A stretch of DNA of 44,886 bases, taken from NCBI GenBank assembly GCA_024693105.1, contig JAILLO010000100.1, forward strand, positions 1 to 44,886, given 5' to 3'. A model generated the notes under the pieces. That model searched no databases and was not told the origin of the DNA. It saw only the letters and a list, made by a program, of their open reading frames with translations. Source of the DNA: Clostridia bacterium. GTDB taxonomy: Bacteria > Bacillota > Clostridia > Peptostreptococcales > Anaerovoracaceae. Shown piece by piece: positions 7,777 through 15,591 of the stretch (position 1 is its first letter; every line of letters begins with the position of its first letter). Both the position numbers and the translations under genes were made by a program.

Positions 7777-10700
7777 CTAATCAAGTGCAAACTCATCACC
7801 GAGCTTAAGCGAAATCACCTTTGAGACACCCTGCTCCGGCATAGTAACTCCGTAAAGGACGTCCGCATGCTCCATTGTAGCCTTCTGGTGCGTTACAAGA
7901 GCAAACTGAATTTCCCTGAAGTTTTTCAGATAGTTTGCGAATCTGTCAATATTTGCATCATCAAGCGCGGCCTCAACCTCGTCAAGTATGCAAAACGGGG
8001 TAGGCTTTGTCTTCAGCACGGCAAACATAAGTGCTATTGCAGTCATTGTCTTTTCTCCGCCGGACATCAGGTTGATATTCTGAAGCTTCTTGCCCGGAGG
8101 CTGTGCTACGATTTCAATGCCCGATTCAAGAGGTTTGCTTTCATCGTCAAGCCTCAGCTGTGCATTTCCGCCGCCGAAAAGTTCCTTGAAAATCTCCTCG
8201 AAATTCATAAGTACCGCATCAAAGCTTTCCTTGAATTTGGTTCTTATTGTCTTGTCCATATCGTCGATAATCTGCTTGAGACTTCCGGTAGCTTCAAGGA
8301 TATCCTTTCTCTGGTCGGTCAGGAACTCATAGCGTTCTCCGACCGTTTCGTATTCGCGGATGGCACCGACGTTTACATCGCCGAGTTCTTTGATTCTGCT
8401 CTTGATTTCACGGTTTTCCTTCACTGCGGCATTCATTGAAAAATCTTTTTTCTTGAGTTCGATTGCCTGAACGTAGGAAATCTCGAATTCTTCCCAGAGC
8501 TTGTTTTTCATGTTCTCAAGATGCGTTTCGTTCTTTGCTTTTTTGATATCAAGCTCGTATTTTTTGTCCTGAAGCTGCGTGATGGCCGTATCTATGCTTT
8601 CCTTCTTTGCGGTGCTTTCATTGAGTCCGGCAAAAACAGAAGCCTTTTCTTCCTTTAATTCTTCAAGATAACGCTCATTGGAAAGCTTTTCGGCTTTGAC
8701 TTTTTCAAGTTCTTCCTCGGTTATTCCCGGACCGCTGATAATTGCCGTTCTCTGCTGCTCAAGCTCCCGAAGCTCAAGGCTTTTTGCCTCGTATTCACCG
8801 TTAAGCTCTGCTATTGTGGCTTCAACACGTTCAACAATCGTATCCGCTCCCGATTTTTCGGTTCTGCAGCCGGTAACCTCCATGCGCGCGTTCACGATTT
8901 CTTCGCTGCTTTGTTCTACCGCCTTTTTTTCTTCTTCGTAGGCAATAAGCGCCTTGTCGATTTCCGCTTCAAGCCATGTTTTCTTTTCTTCTGCGGCACG
9001 TGCCTGGCTTCTGAGCTCTTCTATCATGCTGTCCGAAGAATCGTTTTCCTTGCGGATGTCTTCGAGCTCCTTCTGCCATTTTTCCTCTGAGGCCCTGAAA
9101 TTTCCGAGTTTGTCGTCGATTGCCTTCAGTTCGTTCGTACCTGTTGCAAGTTCTATTTCCGCCTCGCGGATAGCCCTTTCAAATTCGGTATTCTTTTCGG
9201 CTGCGCCGCTTATTGTATTTCTGAGTGACTCCAGTCTCTTTGCACTGCTGTTTTTCTGTTCGAGCATGCTGTCGAGCTTTTCCTGGAGCGAAGTAATTTC
9301 TGCTTTTCTTTCGAGAAGATTTGCCGTTTTGTTTTTGTAGCGTCCTCCCGTAATTGCACCGACGGTATTAATAATTTCACCGTCAAGAGTAACAAACCTC
9401 AAACCGCCCTTTGCCCCTCTTGAAAGCCTGAAGGCGTGGTCCAGATCGCTTACGACTACAACCCGTCCGAGCAGATACTGCATAATATTCTCATATTTTG
9501 AATCATATTCAATGCAGTCTACGCCGTAACCGCGAAATCCCGCAGCACTTTCAAGCTGCGAATCGGCAGCCGGGCGACCTCCTCTGATTGATTCAACCGG
9601 CAGGAAAGTCAGCCTTCCCGCTTTACTTTCTTTCAGTGCATCTATCGCCTGCTGGGCATCCTTGTCCCTTTCGCAAACAACATTTTGCATTGCACCTCCG
9701 AGCGCGGTTTCTATTGCTGTCTCAAAGCCCTCCGGCACTCTGATAAGATCGGCAATAACTCCGTCGATACCTCTTATGCCGCTTTTCATTATGAATTTTA
9801 CGGCATAATTATATCCTTCGTAATTACTTTCCATTTCCTCAATAGTCTTTTTTCTTGCCGAAATCTGACCTATTGAAATACGCAGCTCCTCTGTTTCTTT
9901 TGAAAGCTGTCTTTCTTCTATCACGGAAATATTCTGAAGTTCACGGTTCTTCTTTGCCGCAGTCCTGAGTTTTTCGAGTTCTTCCTCAAGGTGGATTTTC
10001 TTGGCCTGCTGCTCTTCTCTTGCCTTTTTAATGTCTGTATTTGTCGTTTCGGAATCGCGTCTTTCTCCCAGGATCTGTTCCTTTCTCCTGTCAAGAGTCG
10101 ATTTGAGCCCCGAAAGACTTGCCGCATCCGAATTTTTTGAGGTAATCTCGCTGTGAAGTCTGAAAACCTCGTTCTTCTTCTCGTCGATATCGGCGGCTTT
10201 TTCGGCAAGACGCGAAGAAAGCAGCGCATGTTTTTCAATGCGCTCATTAAGATGACCTTCAAGCTGCGTAAGCCGCTCTTCAACCGCGCTGCGGCTCTTT
10301 TGAAGCTCTTCGGCGTTATTTTTTTCCTTGGCAAGCTTTTCGTCTATGTTTTCAAGGTCGCTTCTGAGCCTTTCGCTGTTGCTTTCAATCGATGCAAGCT
10401 TTTCGGTATTGAGCTGGCTGCGGCTTACCATGCTGTTGAGCTGCTCAACATTTGCCATCAGCTTCGCATTGGTTTCGCTTACAAGTTTCTCAAGCAAAGC
10501 ATTCTTTTCAAGACTTTCCGCATTTTCTTTGTCTATATTTATCTTTTCTTCTTTGAGGTCCTCAATATTGCTTACCGCTTCTGCAATATCGTCCGTCAGA
10601 TATTCATTTTTCAGTTCAAGCGCTTCGACGTTTTTGAGGGTGATATTGATTTCAAGCTCCTTGTAACGCTCTCTGAGGCTGAGATATTCCTTTGCCTTCT

Positions 10701-11328
10701 CGCTGTCTTCCTTGAGGTTTCCTATTCTTCCCTCTATCTCGGCTATAATATCGTTAACTCTTTCAAGGTTTGCGTTTGCGGAATCAAGTTTTCTTTCCGC
10801 TTCCGCTTTTTTTGTTCTGTATGTAACAATACCGGCAGCCTCTTCGAAAATTTCCCTGCGGCTTTCCGTCTTATTGCTTACTATTTCCGAAATCTTTCCC
10901 TGACCGATTATCGAGTAACCGTCAACACCTATACCCGTGTCCATTATGAGGTTTTTAATATCCCTCAGTCTGCACGGGTTTCCGTTAATACGATATTCAC
11001 TTTCGCCTGAACGGTACATTCTTCTTGTAATCGCCACCTCATTGTAGTCGATATCAAGAATACCGGTCGAATTGTCTATAACAAGAGTCACCTCTGCCAT
11101 GCCTCTTGATTTTCGGTTTGCTGTTCCCGCGAAAATGACCTCTTCCATTTTGCCGCCGCGAAGAGCTTTCGGACTCTGCTCGCCAAGCACCCATCTTATG
11201 GCGTCACTTATATTGCTTTTTCCGCTTCCGTTCGGTCCGACAATACACGTAATGCCCTCATTGAACTCAATGCTGACCGGCTCTGCAAAGGATTTGAATC
11301 CGTGCATGTCTATTCTTTTGAAGTACAA
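7777..11328 (-). CDS. smc: Chromosome partition protein SMC
   Basis: ATPase of the SMC-ScpAB condensin that compacts and segregates chromosomes. The 1183-residue product has Walker A GPNGSGKSN at 31-39, a coiled coil, a hinge around 510-660 (containing GIRGIDGVIADLIRVPEGFE), the returning coil, the ABC signature LMSGGEKTMTA near 1090 and Walker B FCILDEVEAALDD. The reading frame extends 32 codons further upstream, but that part is the rnc coding region read in another frame. The TTG at 11328 has an AGAGGG site 8 nt upstream, gives the canonical YFKRIDMHGFKSF start and yields the usual length. It overlaps the end of rnc by 19 nt. Confidence 0.95.
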   Translation of the reverse strand: MYFKRIDMHGFKSFAEPVSIEFNEGITCIVGPNGSGKSNISDAIRWVLGEQSPKALRGGKMEEVIFAGTANRKSRGMAEVTLVIDNSTGILDIDYNEVAITRRMYRSGESEYRINGNPCRLRDIKNLIMDTGIGVDGYSIIGQGKISEIVSNKTESRREIFEEAAGIVTYRTKKAEAERKLDSANANLERVNDIIAEIEGRIGNLKEDSEKAKEYLSLRERYKELEINITLKNVEALELKNEYLTDDIAEAVSNIEDLKEEKINIDKENAESLEKNALLEKLVSETNAKLMANVEQLNSMVSRSQLNTEKLASIESNSERLRSDLENIDEKLAKEKNNAEELQKSRSAVEERLTQLEGHLNERIEKHALLSSRLAEKAADIDEKKNEVFRLHSEITSKNSDAASLSGLKSTLDRRKEQILGERRDSETTNTDIKKAREEQQAKKIHLEEELEKLRTAAKKNRELQNISVIEERQLSKETEELRISIGQISARKKTIEEMESNYEGYNYAVKFIMKSGIRGIDGVIADLIRVPEGFETAIETALGGAMQNVVCERDKDAQQAIDALKESKAGRLTFLPVESIRGGRPAADSQLESAAGFRGYGVDCIEYDSKYENIMQYLLGRVVVVSDLDHAFRLSRGAKGGLRFVTLDGEIINTVGAITGGRYKNKTANLLERKAEITSLQEKLDSMLEQKNSSAKRLESLRNTISGAAEKNTEFERAIREAEIELATGTNELKAIDDKLGNFRASEEKWQKELEDIRKENDSSDSMIEELRSQARAAEEKKTWLEAEIDKALIAYEEEKKAVEQSSEEIVNARMEVTGCRTEKSGADTIVERVEATIAELNGEYEAKSLELRELEQQRTAIISGPGITEEELEKVKAEKLSNERYLEELKEEKASVFAGLNESTAKKESIDTAITQLQDKKYELDIKKAKNETHLENMKNKLWEEFEISYVQAIELKKKDFSMNAAVKENREIKSRIKELGDVNVGAIREYETVGERYEFLTDQRKDILEATGSLKQIIDDMDKTIRTKFKESFDAVLMNFEEIFKELFGGGNAQLRLDDESKPLESGIEIVAQPPGKKLQNINLMSGGEKTMTAIALMFAVLKTKPTPFCILDEVEAALDDANIDRFANYLKNFREIQFALVTHQKATMEHADVLYGVTMPEQGVSKVISLKLGDEFALD

Positions 11329-12014
11329 ATTTCCAACCCTCTTTCCAATGCGTGCTTCGCCGCTGCCTGTTCCGCTTCTTTTTTGCTCTTGCCGACTCCC
11401 GCTCCGATTTCGCGTCCGTCGCACTCAAGACTTATAAAGAAAGTCTTGTCATGATCCGGACCCTTTGCATCGGTAGTCCTGTAACAGATGTCCGTTTTTC
11501 CCATGGCCTGAAGTCTTTCCTGAATTTCGGTTTTGTAATCGGTAAAAATCCTGCCTTCGAGCGCCAGCTTGATGGTGGGTTCAAATATTTCAAGCACAAT
11601 CTGCCGGAGGACTTCATAACCCGCATCAAGAAATATCGCGCCTATAACAGCCTCAAGAGCGTCTGCTATAATAGATTCCCTGTGCCTTCCTCCCGCATGC
11701 TCTTCACCACGTCCCATGCGCATATATTCACCGATGCACAGTTTCTCCGAAATCTCCGCCAGCGATTTTTCGCAGACAATCTTTGCCCTTACCTTTGTAA
11801 GTACGCCTTCCTCGACATTCTGCATACGTTCATAAAGCTCTGTGCTTATGATTGCATCAAGAAAAGCATCTCCCAGAAATTCAAGCCTTTCGTTGTTTTT
11901 CTTGCTTCTCTCCGACTTTTCCTTGATATAGGAACTGTGCGTAAGGGCCTTTTCAAGAAGACTTCTGTCCCTGAAAGTGTATTTTATTTTTTCCTGAAAG
12001 TCCAAACTATTCAC
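11310..12014 (-). CDS. rnc: Ribonuclease III
   Basis: Double-strand-specific endoribonuclease that processes rRNA precursors and structured mRNAs. The 234-residue product has the catalytic signature ERLEFLGDAFLDAIIS (42-57) with its acidic metal ligands, a second acidic patch around ADALEAVIGAIFLD, and a C-terminal dsRNA-binding domain ending in KSKKEAEQAAAKHALE. The start is GTG at 12014, preceded by GAGGAG at 10 nt inside the end of plsX, so it overlaps plsX by 8 nt. Overlaps on both sides suggest strong translational coupling. Confidence 0.95.
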   Translation of the reverse strand: MNSLDFQEKIKYTFRDRSLLEKALTHSSYIKEKSERSKKNNERLEFLGDAFLDAIISTELYERMQNVEEGVLTKVRAKIVCEKSLAEISEKLCIGEYMRMGRGEEHAGGRHRESIIADALEAVIGAIFLDAGYEVLRQIVLEIFEPTIKLALEGRIFTDYKTEIQERLQAMGKTDICYRTTDAKGPDHDKTFFISLECDGREIGAGVGKSKKEAEQAAAKHALERGLEICTSKE

Positions 12015-13023
12015 TGATAATAATCTCCTCTAACTCAAGAACTGAATTCTGTATGATCTCAACCACGTTTTCGTTTGCATAAGGAATGGCCTTGATAATA
12101 GTATTTTTAACTGCCTTCGCATCGGAGGATCCGTGCATCTTTACGATGTGTCCCTTAACACCGAGTATAGGAGCTCCGCCGTACTCGGAATAGTCAAACT
12201 CCGACTTGATTTCCTTCATTTTGTCAAGCAGGAACAATGCTCCGAGCTTTGCTTTCATTCCGGCCGTGAATTTCTTTTTCAGCAGTGAGACAATCTTCAT
12301 GGCCAGGCCTTCTGTAAGCTTGAGGACAATATTTCCCACAAATCCGTCACAGACAATTACATCGCATGCACCGTGCGGAAGGTCTCTTGCTTCAACATTT
12401 CCGACAAAATGAAGCCTGCTTTTTTCAAGCAACTCGTGTGCGGCCTTCAGCATTGTTGTTCCCTTGGTTTCCTCGGCTCCGATATTGACAAGTCCGACCT
12501 TTGGCCGTTGTACGCCGAGAACTTTTTCCATGTAAATGCTTCCCATTGTTCCGAACTCAAGCATATTGTTAGGCTTGCACTCGGCATTCGCACCGGCATC
12601 GACAAGCAGTGACGGATGCTTTGTTCCGAGAATTGGGTAAATGCTCGCAATCGCCGGTCTGTCTATTCCCTGAATTCTTCCGAGAATAAAAAGGCCTCCG
12701 GCCATAAGCGCACCTGTGTTTCCCGCGGAGACAAAAACATCTCCCCTTCCTTCCTTGATCATGTTAATTCCCACAACCATTGAAGACTGCTTCTTTGTGC
12801 GAACCGCCCTGACAGGTGTGTCATGATTTGTAATTACATCAGGCGCATCCTCAATTTCAATCTGAGTTCCGGTATATTTGTTTTTTTCAAGCTCTGCTCT
12901 GAGCAGATTTTCCTGTCCGACCAGGACAATTGTATCGTTAATCTCGTTTGCGGCAAGAACCGCGCCCTTCACAATTTCTGCAGGCGCATTGTCGCCCCCC
13001 ATTCCGTCTACTATAATCCTCAT
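12007..13023 (-). CDS. plsX: Phosphate acyltransferase PlsX
   Basis: Makes acyl-phosphate from acyl-ACP for PlsY. The 338-residue product starts with MRIIVDGMGGDNAP, the standard family N-terminus, and contains SAGNTGALMAGG, GIDRPAIASIYP and DAGANAECKPNNMLEFG, all typical of PlsX. The reading frame is open for 59 more codons upstream, but the ATG at 13023 has a GGAGG site 8 nt away and the upstream part contains the promoter. In Bacillus the fab genes and acpP lie between plsX and rnc; here rnc follows directly. Confidence 0.96.
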   Translation of the reverse strand: MRIIVDGMGGDNAPAEIVKGAVLAANEINDTIVLVGQENLLRAELEKNKYTGTQIEIEDAPDVITNHDTPVRAVRTKKQSSMVVGINMIKEGRGDVFVSAGNTGALMAGGLFILGRIQGIDRPAIASIYPILGTKHPSLLVDAGANAECKPNNMLEFGTMGSIYMEKVLGVQRPKVGLVNIGAEETKGTTMLKAAHELLEKSRLHFVGNVEARDLPHGACDVIVCDGFVGNIVLKLTEGLAMKIVSLLKKKFTAGMKAKLGALFLLDKMKEIKSEFDYSEYGGAPILGVKGHIVKMHGSSDAKAVKNTIIKAIPYANENVVEIIQNSVLELEEIIISE

Positions 13024-13097
13024 GTCTTTTTCCTCCGAAAACCCTTGTAAATTACTTAAATCAAACTGTTTCAACTTGACATAATTAGACAAAATAA

Positions 13098-13126
13098 ATG
13101 ATACCACAAATACCCCTCTTTTGCAA
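13098..13126 (-). promoter_or_regulatory. Promoter of the plsX-rnc-smc-ftsY-der-plsY-gpsA operon
   Basis: Minus strand: TTGCAA (13121-13126), 17-nt spacer, TATCAT (13098-13103). The 5' leader to the plsX ATG would be about 70 nt. No clear FapR-type operator was recognised. Confidence 0.65.
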
Positions 13127-13185
13127 GGAATGTGATTGTAATTATTTTCCATTTTGTCCGTAATTACTCCTCTCCACCCAATAAT

Positions 13186-13215
13186 AAAGGACCTCAGCAT
13201 TAACTGAAGTCCTTT
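13186..13215 (-). terminator. Hairpin terminator after the lipid kinase gene
   Basis: Minus strand: AAAGGAC-t-TCAG, loop, CTGA-g-GTCCTTT, followed by ATTATT. The U-tract is weak, so termination may be partial. It lies between the lipid kinase stop and the plsX promoter. Confidence 0.55.
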
Positions 13216-13283
13216 GTAATACGCATTATCTTCTGCCTGCTTGCGGCAGTGTTCTAAATTTCGACTTTCGTCAGCATTCTAAA

Positions 13284-14207
13284 CTACCATCTTGCTCCCG
13301 GCATATTGTCCATAAGTGTGCAGATCTTTAATTTCTTCGGCAGCACCGTAAAATGCAGCGGGAATTTTTCTCCCTTTTCGCCGTCAATATCTGTCGAAAT
13401 ATCTACAGGTGACTCGAGTTTAAGATCGTTTGTCCTGAAAAAGAGAACATTCTTGTTTTCCTGGTGGTTCCCCTGCATAACGCTAAGGAGCAGCGGACCG
13501 AAATCAATCAGCGGCATTTCCTTGAAAAGCATAACATCAAGCATTCCGTCATTTATCTCGCCGGTCGGAGATATACGCTTGAAACCGCCCGCAGACCTTC
13601 CGTTCATTACCAGCATAAAATACATTTTCTCCTCATATACGGCGTCCGGAGTTATAAGTTTGATCGGCAGAGGCGTCAGCTTCGGAACTTCCGTAAGTCC
13701 TTTAAGGTAATAAGAAAGCACTCCGAGCGTGTTTTTCAGATTCGGATCTGTTTTCTGGCTTACATCAACGAGCATTCCCATTGCCGCTACATTGATAAAA
13801 TATCTGCCGTTTACGACCCCGACATCCGCATAAGTGTATTTCTCTCCCTGAGCTATATCAATCATGTCATCGATTTCATGAGGCAGGTCAAAATAATAAG
13901 CAAAGTCATTCGCAGTGCCCGCAGGGAAAATTGCAAGCGGCAGGTCAATTCCGGCATTTATCATCGCGTTGACGCAGATGTTGATTGTACCGTCACCGCC
14001 GGCTGCTATTATCTGGTAGTAGTCCTCTTGTTTTATTGCCGAAAGAACTGTTTTAATTCTTTCTCCATGTCCTGCCCTGACAGGAACCACCGCCATTCCG
14101 AGCTGCTGGTATCTGTCAATTATAAGATCCAGATTGTTCTTAAAAAGACCGTTTCCCGAATGAGGATTGTAAAAAAGCAGAACCTTCTTTAAATTGTTTT
14201 CACTCAT
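13284..14207 (-). CDS. Diacylglycerol kinase family lipid kinase (YegS/BmrU type)
   Basis: Soluble lipid kinase related to DgkB/YegS, which phosphorylates diacylglycerol or a similar lipid and recycles it to phosphatidate. The 307-residue product shows the phosphate-binding segment YNPHSGNG (residues 13-20), the catalytic-domain signature GGDGTINICVN (70-80) and FPAGTANDFA (95-104), then a beta-rich C-terminal domain. Its ATG overlaps the folC TGA (ATGA), with GGGGGA about 10 nt upstream inside folC, so the two are co-translated. DgkB is the expected role in Gram-positives, but the exact lipid substrate cannot be decided. Confidence 0.88.
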   Translation of the reverse strand: MSENNLKKVLLFYNPHSGNGLFKNNLDLIIDRYQQLGMAVVPVRAGHGERIKTVLSAIKQEDYYQIIAAGGDGTINICVNAMINAGIDLPLAIFPAGTANDFAYYFDLPHEIDDMIDIAQGEKYTYADVGVVNGRYFINVAAMGMLVDVSQKTDPNLKNTLGVLSYYLKGLTEVPKLTPLPIKLITPDAVYEEKMYFMLVMNGRSAGGFKRISPTGEINDGMLDVMLFKEMPLIDFGPLLLSVMQGNHQENKNVLFFRTNDLKLESPVDISTDIDGEKGEKFPLHFTVLPKKLKICTLMDNMPGARW

Positions 14208-15496
14208 TTCTTAAGCTTCCCCCTTATTTTTCCTATCAGATATAGTGACCCCGCATATATTGTAAGGTCAAATGCATCGCCCTTTGACGCCGCAAGATCT
14301 GCCGCAGCCGAAGAGTCTGCACAGTCGGTAACTTTGATTCCGGGTTTCTTCTTCACGATAACCTCCCTGAGTGCGGAAGCTCCCAGCTTTCGCGGGCTGT
14401 CAGGCTCAGTCGTGATGATTTCATCGGCAAAAGTCAGGAAATTTTCCAGAATCCCGTCAATGTCCTTATCCGCAAGCATACCGCATACAAGAAGAATTTT
14501 CTTTCCTTCAAAATGGTCGCGAACAGTCTTTGCAAGTGCCGCAGAGCCGTCCGGATTGTGCGCGCCGTCAAGAATTATGCACGGATTTTCCGAAATCATT
14601 TCAAATCTTCCCAGTTGCCGTGCTCTCTTTAGCCCTGCATAAAGGCGGCTTCTTTCAACTTTAATTTTGCGTTCTTTTCTCAGAACTTCAAGTGCCGTAA
14701 CGGCAGTCAGGAGATTCTGAATCTGATGGTCTCCCGGCATACAGATTTCCATGCCCGAATAGTCCGTCCCAAGAATATTTGCATCCGCAAAATATCCCGA
14801 AAGTGTTTTTCCGGTTACCGCATACTTCGCTGCCGAAACATCAAAAAGCACGCAGTTCTTTTCATAAGCCTTCCTTGCTATGGCAACCTGTGCCTCACGC
14901 GGTTTTACATTCATTATTACCGGTGTGTTTTCCTTGATAATCCCTGCTTTTTCGAGCGCTATTTTCTCAAGAGTGTCGCCCAGCCTGTCAGTGTGGTCAA
15001 ACGAGATGGAGGTAATAATTTCAGCAAGCGGCTTTTTAACGACGTTTGTCGAATCGCCCCGGCCTCCGAGTCCTACTTCAAGAACCACGAAATCAGGTTT
15101 AACATCGGCAAAATACAAAAATGCCACTGCCGTAATCACTTCAAACTCTGTAGGCGATTCGGCGCCTTCGGCAATCATGGCATCAACCTTTTCAAGAACT
15201 CTGCCCGTATAAGTGTCAAGATCCTCATCCGAAATATATTTGCCGTCATATTCAATGCGCTCGTTGAATACTTCTATAAACGGTGATGTATAAAGTCCGG
15301 TTTTGTAATCATTCGCGCGAAGTGCCTCGTATATATACCGGCATACCGAGCCCTTTCCGTTCGTTCCCGCCACATGAATCACCCGAAGTGATTTTTCGGG
15401 ATTGCCGAGAAGCTCCAGCAGCCTGTTCATCCTTTCAAGTCCGAGTCTGCTGCCAAAGCGCTCAAACTGATGTATTTTTTCCACAGCATTAGTCAT
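14204..15496 (-). CDS. folC: Bifunctional folylpolyglutamate/dihydrofolate synthase
   Basis: Mur-ligase-like ATPase that adds glutamate to folates, retaining the cofactor used by the metF, fhs and fchA enzymes encoded elsewhere in the window. The 430-residue product has the P-loop AGTNGKGSV (43-51), the family segment LEVGLGGRGDSTNV, the SFDHTDRLGDT loop and ILDGAHNPDGSAAL in the C-terminal domain. An ATG at 15496 follows CGGAGGTAAAGC. It lies downstream of valS, a common Firmicute arrangement, with a GC-rich hairpin between them (15508-15567). Confidence 0.95.
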   Translation of the reverse strand: MTNAVEKIHQFERFGSRLGLERMNRLLELLGNPEKSLRVIHVAGTNGKGSVCRYIYEALRANDYKTGLYTSPFIEVFNERIEYDGKYISDEDLDTYTGRVLEKVDAMIAEGAESPTEFEVITAVAFLYFADVKPDFVVLEVGLGGRGDSTNVVKKPLAEIITSISFDHTDRLGDTLEKIALEKAGIIKENTPVIMNVKPREAQVAIARKAYEKNCVLFDVSAAKYAVTGKTLSGYFADANILGTDYSGMEICMPGDHQIQNLLTAVTALEVLRKERKIKVERSRLYAGLKRARQLGRFEMISENPCIILDGAHNPDGSAALAKTVRDHFEGKKILLVCGMLADKDIDGILENFLTFADEIITTEPDSPRKLGASALREVIVKKKPGIKVTDCADSSAAADLAASKGDAFDLTIYAGSLYLIGKIRGKLKK

Positions 15497-15591
15497 GCTT
15501 TACCTCCGATGCCCGACACAAAACAGATACTGCCCGCCGATGCCTTCAGCACAAAAGCGGGCAGAATCAAACTTTGTTGCTTAGTTGTATA

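Noticed and set aside
7867-11010. Long open frames on the plus strand opposite smc
   Set aside because: They lie wholly inside the well-supported smc gene, lack ribosome binding sites and encode Ser/Leu-rich or Phe-rich shadow peptides.
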